From Hippasteria phrygiana (Eukaryota > Echinodermata > Asteroidea > Valvatida > Goniasteridae), in the NCBI GenBank assembly GCA_037893225.1, contig JAZGUH010000370.1, forward strand, positions 1,240,001 through 1,304,000: 64,000 nt of DNA, read 5' to 3'. The position numbers were made by a program, and so were the translations under genes. Of this stretch, positions 47,601-59,600 are shown piece by piece (positions within the stretch are counted from its first letter, which is position 1; every line of letters starts with the position of its first letter). The notes below the pieces were generated by a model. That model saw only the letters and a list, made by a program, of their open reading frames with translations, had not been told where the DNA came from and searched no databases.

Positions 47601-50600
47601 CGTAGTTCTGAGCATGCGCGCGTACATTCACAGGTACATGTACATTGTACATGTATACAGGTACATGTACACGAATATGTAGTTCTGAGCTTGCATACAA
47701 TGTACATGTACAATGTACATAGTTCTGAGCATGTGCGCGTAATTCTGGGCATGTGTGCATACATGTACATTGTAGTACTCTGCATGCTCACGACTGGTGA
47801 GAACAATGGAAAAGGACCGGTATGTCTGCTGCCACCAGTGTCTCAAAAGTCTCGCATTGGAGTTGTGTACCGCATGATACTGAAATGTACAACTTCACAT
47901 GTTTGCTAAAAATAAAATACTTGTACATGTACATAAGTCTGGTTTAATAATTGATTAACCCTAAGCCCACTGGGCATTTTTACCAGGAAGTGTCCTCAAC
48001 CTGTCAAAATCCAACACTGCAGTATGTATGTACATGTACATGTATGGCGTATTCTTTAAAATTCTAGACAAATTGGGGCATAGCTCCATGTAAAGTAATG
48101 GTGCCATAGGCCCTACACAGTCCTGAACCCATCAAAATTAGGCAAAACCTGCTGTTGGAGTTTGCAAGGCTTGGGGTAGTTACAAATGTAGGGTTAAATA
48201 AAACACCAAATTAGTGGGAACAGGCGGAAAGCCGAGTTTCCCGCTCAAACACCCTAACTGGAGGAACCAAGCTGGACAAGCCGGTGGAACATTTATGTAC
48301 CATGAAAATATCACTCATAGTTTTTACAAAAGGGATGTCCGAGAGACTCCCCATTTTCAAGGTTGACACCCAATTTTATTTTCCATTCACATACAAAAGG
48401 TTTTAAACTGAACAATTTAGACATCCAATTTCTCAATTTACAGCTAATTTCCAAGACATTTTGTTTCCAAATCCTGGCTATGAAACCTTGTCTGTAACCA
48501 TTCTTCCTATTTCACATACATGTACATGTAACTTACAATGTACATCCACTTTACAGACAGAGCACGTTTTTCTACATCATCAATATCCGTCTAGTCTGTG
48601 GCGCATCTAAGAGGTCATAAATCTTTGAAGAGAGCGGATCGCCATAGCAATTGTTGCCATGAAAGATGCTGACTTCATGAATTAATAGGTGTGTGCATCG
48701 GAACCGAGTACCCGACCGTTCATGTTAGGGCTGTTCATTTTCGAATAATTTACTATTCGAATAATTTACTATTCGAATATTCGAAACTGGGTTTGACCGA
48801 ATATATATTCAAATATTCGATATTCGCCGATCAAGTTTTTCAGTGCATGCCACACCGGTAAAAAACATTGCACGTAAAAGCACGCCGGTGTTTTACGTAT
48901 GGCGATTGATATTATGGACCGTTCAAACAGCATTTTTTTTGCATGCCCCTGTTGTATCAAGGGTTTTCCGACAGAACAATAAACTTCCGTCCACAAAAAA
49001 TTGCGATTGACAAAAATGCAACATTTGACACTGCTAAGCGCCGTAACTTTTCTATTAAAATAGCATCAGAGTCGTATCTGTACGTGCATACATGTCTTTT
49101 CGAATATTCGAACTGGCAAAATGGTATTCGAATATTCGCTTGAATATCGAATATTCGCTTGAATATCGAATATTCGCTTGAATATCGAATATTCGGTATA
49201 TTCGGGACAGCCCTAATTCATGTCAGGAACCGGTTCCAGATTATGGAATTGAGTACCCGTACAACTTTACATTATCGCGTACATGTACATGTACATGTAC
49301 ATGTACATGTACATATGTACATGTAGTAACTTCCCAGAAAATAAAAAAGGAAAGGTTTCGAAGGTTATTTGTCGGGAATTTTCAAAATTAAAACCCACTA
49401 CATGGGAAACCAGCACAGATTTCATGTTTATGACGCTCACGAAAATTGACAATAAAGGGAATTTTAATACCGGTTGTGGTTTTTGTAGTCTGGGTATGAA
49501 TAATGAGCCCCGACGAGACATAATAGCATGCCTCATTCCACAATAAATACAACTGTATAAAGCTTCTGTCTTTTGTGATATATGCCGGCGCATACACGTG
49601 CCGGAACATGTAATGGCGGAGTAGTGATCATGTTTACTGGACAGGCATGAGATTTTTCAGACTTTTGTCTGAAATCAGACTTTTGAATCTTAGCGAAACA
49701 CATTATTACAACTTCCGGGATTGGAAGTTTTGGGTTGGGTTTCTTTAACCCTAACCCTCCAAGGTATTTTGGCTAGAAACCCTGCCAGACGCATCAGATT
49801 GCATACTTTGTCACATTGACTTGTGTACAGAGTGCAGCAAGGTCAAGCTGTCCCCACAGATGCACTGTGCTGCGTCTGGCAGGGTTAGGGTTAATGGGTA
49901 CCTGGGTTCCCGTATTTTTTTCAATCGGGTACCCAGTTCTTTTACTACCCGTAAATGCACACCCCTATGATTTAACAGCCGCTATATAACATTCTATGTA
50001 CAATGTAGACGGACTGCCAATATTTTCAAAGCTTTGTATAAAAACCATAAACACGGTGATACTTAATCCACCAAAAAACATGGCTACTTCCCACCCTTAA
50101 TAATTACGGGCTAGTTTGCTTCCGTTTCTTGAATAATATCACTTTTAAAAAACACAAAAACCACATTGCATCACTGAATTCCGATTGTCACAAATGTCCA
50201 TTCTGAAGTTGACACAAGCCGTTTCCATGGTGATACATGTAAGTCATTCCTGAATATCACGTCGTTTAAGTAAATAATGGCACCCGAGTGATATCTGGCT
50301 ATATATAGCCCTTTGTTCATTTTGAATAATTTACGGCCAATCAATAATGACGTGTACATAATTTGTTTTACTAGTAACATTTTTGTGGCTGCCATACAGA
50401 CGGTTGCCATGATAACCAACCTTGAGCAAGAAAATTCCATTCTTTTGAAAGTCTGGTTCCCTGTTTGTCTAGGCAAATGTGTACATGTACATGTATCTAT
50501 AGGTTCTTTGAAGTGTGTCGGTGGTTAAATCACCAGACTGTTTTAACCCAAACTACCCCAAGCCTTGCAAACTCCAACAGCAGGTTTTGTCAAGTTTTGA

Positions 50601-53600
50601 TGGGTTCAGTACTGTAGGGCCAATTGGCACCATTACTTTACATGGAGCTATGAAGCCCCAATTTGTCTAAGTCCAAAGAATGTGCCATACGTATACTGCA
50701 CAGTGTTGGATTTTGACAGGTTGAGGAAGCATCCTAGTACAAATGCCTAGGGGGTTAGGGTTAAACATTTGATTGCAATGCAGGTAAATATTTGTAAATA
50801 TTTGTACATACATTTACATGTAGATTCATAAAAGGAGAAACGAAATTTTATTGAACATTTTTTTGTTATGGAAGTCGCTTAACCCTAACGTACGTAAATC
50901 CATCAAAATCCTTCCCCTGTTTTGGAGGATTTCGGCGGATTCAGGATACCTCCGTATTGAAACCTGGGAGGATTTTGATGGATTGAGGATTGTAAGCCTA
51001 GCGGTACTGCAGGATTTTGATGGATTCAGGATACCTCCATATTGAGCAGTCACCAAAAACCAATTTTTTGTGCATGACAAAATGGGTGGATTTTGGCGGA
51101 TTCCGGATACTTTCTAGTCAAGTTACCCAAGGGGTTAGGGTTAAATAAGGCCCCAAAAAATGGTCCGTTTTGAGGAAATAAAATAAAGCGGGCCTCTAAG
51201 GAGGAAGTTGGCGGAGACGGTAAATATTTAATTGGCTTGACCATTCAGCCAGTGTTGGTGTGGAAACCAATCTGTCTTTACAGTCCAACACGTATTTATT
51301 ATTTTCTTTCTTAATTCAGTCATGGATTGCTGGTCTTTATTGTAGGCAGTTTCCATGGTAACGAGACGGTCTGTCCAGGCTTGGGTAATCATCTGATCAG
51401 TGCAAGTTGCGAGGCTCGTTTATTTATTGTCGCGTGCGTGTAATCATCTCTGCAAAGGTTGCTCGGGATTTTGAGGATGGGAATTGTGTAAATATTGGAG
51501 ACAAATTTAATACCAATGTGTACATGTGATTGTACAGCCAGTTCGGTATCCCAAAGGTCAAAGGCTATTCGGGATAAAATTGCCAACGTACATTGTGTAA
51601 TGTCACGCGATCTTACGCGAACACTGAATTTAACACGTGCGCGTTGCGCGACCACCTTTCCCGTGCACACGCGCATGTTAGGTCAAGGGTCATTCGGGAT
51701 AATTTTGTCATTGTGCACATATGCGCAGTTGAAATACCGAACTGGCTTATTGTTCAACTGTTTAGCTTAAATTGGTAAAGTATCTGTAAATGTTTCTGCC
51801 CATGCTCAGTAGGCCCTAATTAATCCAAAACAATGAGAAACATGTAGGTAAGGGTGGGGTGAGGTTTAGGGTGGAAATACAATGTAGGCTTAGTGTTAGG
51901 GTTTGTAAAAGGTTAAAGGTTATTCCATTGCAAATAATTGTATTAAATATAAAAGCACAATTGTGTTGCAATGCACCATGGGTAGAGAGTCGGATATTCA
52001 TGGGAGTCGGTTATTCATATGACAACGTCTGATGGTCTACTGGACACATGTACATTTTTATGATCTTCAAGCCCTGTGACGTATCTCTCTACTTTGTCTT
52101 ACGCACAGGCCAAGCTTTGTGCCTCTATACGATGGCTCGTTTCGAAGGCCTACAGTAGCTCAAGCATCCCCCCAGATATCCGAAATCCATTCTTCAAAGA
52201 CAAAGAGGTGAGTTAACGAGAGCCAAGGACCGGGCCTTAGTTTAACCCCCCCCTGTAGCTGAAAATCCTGACAACCATGGAATACTGCAGCCATATCTGG
52301 GCTGTGCTCCAGCTTGCTGTCTGTCCCTCTTTGATAAGATTCAGTGGCGCGTTTTAAATCTTGTTGGTCAAGGACCTGACATCTAATACCTGGAACCTCT
52401 TCATGTCCGATGCTATGTTGCTTCATTGAGCCTCTTTTATCGATACTATCATGGAAGGTGTTCCAGTGGCCTTTCATCATTAGTTCACCCTTTCCAAACT
52501 TTCAGGCGCTCTACTCGCCTGGTTGTCTCATCACGTCCTTTCACTGTTGTTGTTCCAAAGGCTAGCACTGTGAGAAACTCTTCCAAGTTTTTCCCCTCGT
52601 ACTGCCTCTCGGGAATTCCTTACCTGTAACCTGCTTCCCTCCCACCTATAATCTTTCACAATAAAGCCAGTTCGGTATTCCAACTGCGCATGTGCACATC
52701 AAGATTTGACAATTTCTCTTTCGGGAGAAACATTTCATCGTATGCGTGCAAAAGCTTAGCGGGTACCAGCAAATTCAAAGAGATCGTCGAGTTCTGAAGT
52801 AACATTTTTTCAAAAAACGTTTGGATAGCGAAGTGTTTTCAGGTGTCTTGTGTGTCCAAACTTTTGTTGGAACGAAAGTGTCCATCGTCTTTTCGATTGC
52901 ACAAAAGAAATTGCACAGAATGCAAATTTGGTTACCACGTCCCCCATAGCCTTGTGTGCATTTATCTGCCACGTTTTTCCCGAGAGAAAAAAATCGTCGA
53001 ATCTTGTTGTGCACATGCGCAGTTGGAATACCGAACTGGCTTATAAATTCAAATGGAAAATGATTAGATACTTTCTATCCCTGTGATTTCTGTCTTTTCT
53101 TGTCTTTTGTAGCCCACACCTTGAGTGGCCAATTTGCCTTGTGTTTTTAATACCCAGAAGAAAAAAAATTAAAATAAAAACTTCTCATCACGTTTTCTTT
53201 TTGGTCTGTCTCTAGGGTGAGGACCATCTCCGCCCGGCCGTCATCTACCAGCTATCGTCGGGGGAGTTGTACAGCCGAGCCTGCGCCAACATCTTCCCCC
53301 CGTCCCTCCACCAGTGGGAGGGGCACTGGAGTGTCATCCAGGGGTTGTCGCGACGAGGGATCTACGTGGTGGACGACAAGCGGCAGCCGGTGACCGAGGC
53401 CATGCTGACGCAAACGCAGAGAATCAAACTGGTATGAAAGCTGAGGCATTTCCAGGATAGTTTTCCCCCGGGGGTGGGGGGAGGGGGTGAGAGGAGTTTA
53501 AGTAGTTTAATCATTTTCAAAGTGAACAAAGAAACTGGCACGAGCGGGATTCGAACCTGCGACCTCCGGGTTACCGTACCGGCGCTCTACCAACTGAGCT

Positions 53601-56600
53601 ATCTTGCCCTATGTTGGGCGGTCTCCCAAATTGTCAGTATCTTTGTTCGAGTGGGCGCTAGTCAGAAGTCATAAACCCAGAATGCCGTGTAGCCAGGGAT
53701 CACACCCAATTTTACGATGCAACCTGGGAAGCGACATTGTGGGGATCACTCAATGAGGATACGACTTTTTAACTTATAATTCATCAAACAATCCACAAGG
53801 GAAACTGACTAGGTAAATTTGAATACATTTTCAAAGTGAACAAAGAAACTGGCACAAGCTTAATCATTAATATTCATGAATGAATGAATGAATTAAAGGT
53901 AGTGTACACGATTGGTAATCCTCCAAATTTGTTTGTTACTGAATTATGACGAAATACCGTACTAGACTGTAAGTTAATAGTAGTCTCAATCATCCTGTGA
54001 AATGATGGCACCTGGTGCGCTGTCGTTTTCAAGAAAAGTGGAAATTTATATCGTTTTCCAATGATTGTTCGGTCGAACAATCGTTGGAAAACTGCCCTCT
54101 ATTGACCGAATGTAGTTAGTCCAAGTTGAGTTTGAAATGGGTTAACAATCCGAAAGCGGGCGCACGCGTAGTGTACTAAAGCGACGCGTTGTAACCAGTG
54201 CATGCAGTGGATCTTGGACGTTCCACTCGGCCCTCGGCCTCTGTACATGTTATGTGACCAATTGAAAACGATCCCGTTTACAAAAATTGGGCTTAATTTA
54301 CAAGAGGGCGCTGAAACAAATGCCGCCCGACGGTTGAAAACGATCGCCGTTTTTCTCTTGTTTTTTCTCTCACCATCCAAGAACGCAAAACTTTGAACAG
54401 GTCAGTGAAACGATATTTCCTATAAAATACTAAACCCCCAACTCCGCCCATTTCTGAAAATTGCAACAATGACCAATCATGTACACTACCTTTTAAACTG
54501 GTGCCTGACTGGATTGACCTGAAATATGCAAATCAGCAAAATTAGCTTGCCTAACGTTTCAAACTTTAAGCAAGTTCTTTCTCAAAGGCAAATGACAGTA
54601 GTACAAGAAACAAACATGTGTAGGACACACAAGCATGTAGGGGTGATTGGAGAAACACAAAGTTTCATATTTATTTTCACAACTCAACTCGACATAAATA
54701 TGCCCAAAAAACTGTTCATGTCCGTGTGACATTCCTCCTCCTCAAATGCAGACTCTTAAGATTTTTAGGATTCTGGAGCCCAGCCTAGTTTTTTTTTTAT
54801 TGCCGAACCGGTCCTTGCCGGCAGAGATCGGTAATCTTCACAGCCGACCCAGAAATACACCCGATTGAATTTCCCGAGGTTGATTGGAGGACTTCCTTTA
54901 ACGGGAAGATAAACATCCCGCCATCATTTGGTGCTGATTATGCTCGGGAATATTGGAAAATGATTTTGTGAAAGTGTTTATTCGTAGATATGCCAAGAAT
55001 TGGTTGAATGTTGCAGCATAAATAGCCCGAATGGCCGCTGGCAGTTTTGACGATTGTCGAGAGGAAATTGAGCACTGGCAGTATCGTGTAGGCAGCATAT
55101 CTAATCATATTGCAGTACGTTTGTGGCCATAGGGCTATACTCTTGTCATTGCACCCGTTGCTAAAAATAGGAGTTGAATTAAAGTTACGCAGTGCCTTCC
55201 TTTACCCCTAACCTTCCCAAAAATCCTCCAAAATTCTCTTTGCCAAATGGAGGAATTTGGAGGATTGATAGGTCTTTGGAAGTTGAAGCATCGGAGGATT
55301 TTGCAGGATTGAGGGCATGAGAGGATTTTTGCCTCTGGAGGAAAATGGAGGATCCAGGTCACCAGGCCCCAATCTGATGCTGGTTGATTTTGGAGGATTG
55401 GGGTTACTGGGGTGTTTACGAAAACCCCTGTAGGATTTTGGAGGATTCATGCAATGGTCCCCATAAGAGGATTTTGGAGGATTCAGGTTACATGCAGCTT
55501 GGTAACACTTTGAAATCAGAGGATGTTGGAGGATTCAGGTTACTTGGACGGAAAATGGTGGAGGGAGTTAGGGTTAATGCCTTCTATCTCCAAGGGTGAT
55601 TGTGTAAAAGCAAAGTACCTGCCAAACAAATACAAAATTGGGATAATTTCTCTGGAATCTTTTTAGATCTGAGCCCGGGAAAACGGTAAGGGTGATAGAG
55701 GGTTGGCAATTCAAAATGTCGCCGACCCTACCGCCTCTTGTCATAACCATTTACATAAAGTGGCTTTTAAAGGCAGTGTACATGATTGGTCATTGTTGCA
55801 ATTTTCAGAAATGGGCTGATTTGGGGGTTAGTATTTTATAGGAAATATCGCTCAACTGACCTGTTCAAAAATTTGCGTTGTTGGGTGGTGAAAAAAAAAC
55901 GAGAAAAACGACGCTCATTTTCAACCGTCGGGCGGATGATAGCCTTTAGTCAAGGCGCGCATGGCTATCTGGGCGCATGACGTGCCCCGAATGCCAGCAT
56001 GTCCGGGGGGCGCGCCACTCGTCCAGGTAGCCACGCGCGCCTTGACTAAAGGCTACAGGGCAGTTTTCCCAACGATTTCCAGCTGGAAATCGTTGGAAAA
56101 CGATATAAATTTCCACTTTTCTTGACAACGACAGCACACCTAGTGCCATAAGGTATTTCGTAATAATTCATTAAAAACAAAATTGGAGGATTACCAATCG
56201 TGTACACTACCTTTAAGCCCTTGTATTGCGTGATTTTAATATTAAAAAAAAATTGAAATTTTATGATCCTCGTACTTTGATTTCAGAATGCGCATCTTGC
56301 CGTGATGGACTCCATCATGACTGCTTACACCGGGGAGGTCGTCAGTATCGAAAAGATCGTACAAGCTGTCAGGTAGAGTATGCCGTTCTACATGTGTGTA
56401 GGTATGGTCACGGGGGGGAAATCCACAGTCTTTCACATCTTCACCCTAAAACCCTCGGACATCCTTAGCGAGGAACCTTCGAAATTTCTCCGAAATCCCC
56501 GACTGGGCAGTGTGGCAATTTGCTCTTACTGGCCGGGCTTCTTCCTGTTCAACTTGGAAAATAGCCCCATCTGTCCAGCTGGTGTGCCAAGAACGGGCTG

Positions 56601-59600
56601 TGCAGCCAAGCGTAAATGCAAACAATAGGCACCGCACTGAATAGAGTGGTCCTATTCATTGCACACGGAGACCCCCCTTTCGCGTGAATGAAAGCTTTGT
56701 TTGAAAAAGCTCCATCTATTCATCACACTCCCATTCAAGAGCAATATAGTTAAAAAATGAATGGATTGAGTAAGCCCAGGAATGCGCCTATAGATGTCAA
56801 CCGGGCGGGTTTTTCACACTTGTTTTCACTTTGTTTTCAGACTTATCACAACTTTCAACGCCTCTAGTGAGTTGCCCTTTGACCTTGAGAATGCCTTGGT
56901 GTTCTGGGTCAACAAAGTCTGCGTCGCCGAGAGATACGGGATGGAACGCGAGCGCAGGGGACAGGAGCAGTCGCTGCAGTCTCCAACGCAGAAGGTACGT
57001 AAATGTGCTTGGAGCAGAAAAGTTGTGCTTGGCAAAAATGGGTCACCAGCCAAAATGTCATGTTATGTGTGTGGTTCCCGGCTAATGTTTGCTAAGCGGG
57101 AAAATTTTCTGAGCAGTATTTTGTCGTAAGCCGCTAGGGCCTAGGTGAACCAACTGCCGTGATGGAATGGCTTGTAAGACTTGTCTACATTAACCATTGA
57201 GCCAGACTTTGTTAGCAATTTGCAGGCTTTAAAGTATTCCTACTTTTTCTTAATTTTTGTTTTACCACGCTCCTACTTTTCCTACTTTTTTTTTCTTGAA
57301 ATTCCTATATATTTTTTCCCCGACTTTTACCTACTTGAGTACTTTTCGTAAGTGTTTACACATTGTCGTATACAAATCACACAATGAAGGGTTTGGGTGC
57401 AGGAGTACTGCAACTTTACTCCCAAGAGCTTAGTTGAGGATGGAGCACAAGTGTTGTGCGTACAGAACGTGCCAAATGAGGCTTGTGATGCTGCGGACAC
57501 GGGCGAGTATCAATGAAAACAATTCCCAAAAGCCCACAAAAGTCCTACTTTTATCCTGATTTTTGTTGTTGAAAAGTTTGATCCTACTATTCCACTTTTG
57601 TACCTTGGTCTTCCTGAAAGCCTGAGTTTGTCAAACCTGTAAACAGTCTGCTTTACTAGCATAGACTACTCAACCACTCGACCATTAGAGTCGTAGGCCT
57701 CTGCAGAGCTATTTGACAGGGCAGTAGTCCTGCAAGTCCTTTCGCAAGTCCAGTCAGAAGTCCTTTCATAAAGCCGGTCACAAGTAACTGGATGAACAAT
57801 GACAAAGGAATGCCTTTGTAAAAGCTCATTTGAATCGCTTGTGATTGGAGTTGGGACTGGAGTGCTTGTGAGGGACTTGTGATGGACTCGACTACAGCCC
57901 TGCTATTTGACATAGCCACTGACTTGTTTATTATCCAAACCCAGGTTCGAGTCAAACGACAGCAGCTGCAGTTGAAGGAGATGCCCAATGTCCCGGTCAT
58001 CAAGAACGTCACCAAGGACGTGTCGGATGGCCGCTGCCTGTGTCTCCTGATCCATCACTACTGCCCTCATCTCTTCTCAATGGACGGTAATTTATTGCCA
58101 TTCATAAATGCCTGAAAATGAAAACGCAGTTAGAAGATGGAATTAGACTTTTTTTCCCTTCACCGGCTTAGTGTATGAAGCACTGTGTTCACCGTGCTTT
58201 CCGAGAGCCGGTGGGAGAGAATTCAAAGGCTTACTCGGGCGGGATTTGATCCCACGACTTTTTGCTTACTAGTGCAGACGTCTTAACCACTCGACCACCG
58301 CGGTCAACTGGTCGGTTTGAATGCAATGTAGCAGCGAGTAGCATGTAATCGGTGCTTCATACACTACATCGGGAACGGGCAAGCATGTCTTTGTAATTGA
58401 CAACACGGTAGTTTGGCGAAAGTAAACAGAAATGTCTTTCTAATTGACAACACGGTAGTTTGGCGAAAGTAAACAAAAATTCCTAATGACGACACGGTAG
58501 TTTGGTGAAGTAAACAAAAATGTCTTTGTAATTGACAACACGGTAGTTTGGCGAAAGTAATTGAGGGTTATGCAGTACGGTGATGTGCAAAATTGTTCTA
58601 ACACTTGGCATATTTTAGGTTCTTTTAGTTGTTTGTGATGAAATGGCAATCAATATACCAATGTACATTCAAATGAAACCCTCTGGAATGAACTTCAGAA
58701 GACTTGGAACAGCATTAGTGTAGAAACTCTATCAGGAAATATATAGACACTATGCCTGAAAGATATGCCGCAGTGATTGCTGCCAAGGATGGACACACAC
58801 CAAATATTAGAGTAAAGAAAATATATGGCTATAATTTTTGCTGATTACGGGAGGGGCAAAAAAACCTCAAAAAAACCTTTTGGGAGAAAACACGGGAAAA
58901 TTCCCATCCGGCTCCTTATTGTTATGGCAACCAAGTTTGTAAACTCCGTAGATCAGCACAGATTTAGATTTGTATAATCAGTGAGACAGCGAAAAAATAC
59001 ATATTTGCGGAAATATTACTGACTGAACGTTTGACGTAGTTCAGATTTGAACGAGGTCAGAGAAGTCATGGTTCTCAACTGTACATGCAAATTATTCCAT
59101 ATGATTGTACCTGTTACAGCAAAGCTTGAGGCATAACATTCTTTTTTCGCAAAAGGAATCTTCAGTGCCATGTCAGTGGATTGTCTCGTTTCACGATTCT
59201 GAATAAGTGGTGTAAACAGATTTGTCATATACAAAGGAGTAATTTTTTTTATACATTTGTAGACAAGAATAACCTTTTTATAATCAACTCTTTCAGAAAA
59301 TGACATCCAATTAAGTCTAGCAAACATATCGGCTGAAGGAGTTAAGAATGCACACTTAAGGATTATCCGCGCGGCTCTTTTCAGACATTTAAATATTGTC
59401 GTGAGATGTGTACCGTCCTCCCCATACAGTACTACAATAATCTATCAATTATATGTCAAGTATTCAAATAATTTTGCACACCACTGTACCTAATGTAAGG
59501 CATGTTTCCACTGCTTCCTGAGAAGCTGTGTGAAAAAAGTTTACTTGGGTGGGATTCGAATCCAGTATGTCCTCTTTGCTCGGGCAGGCATCTCGACCAC

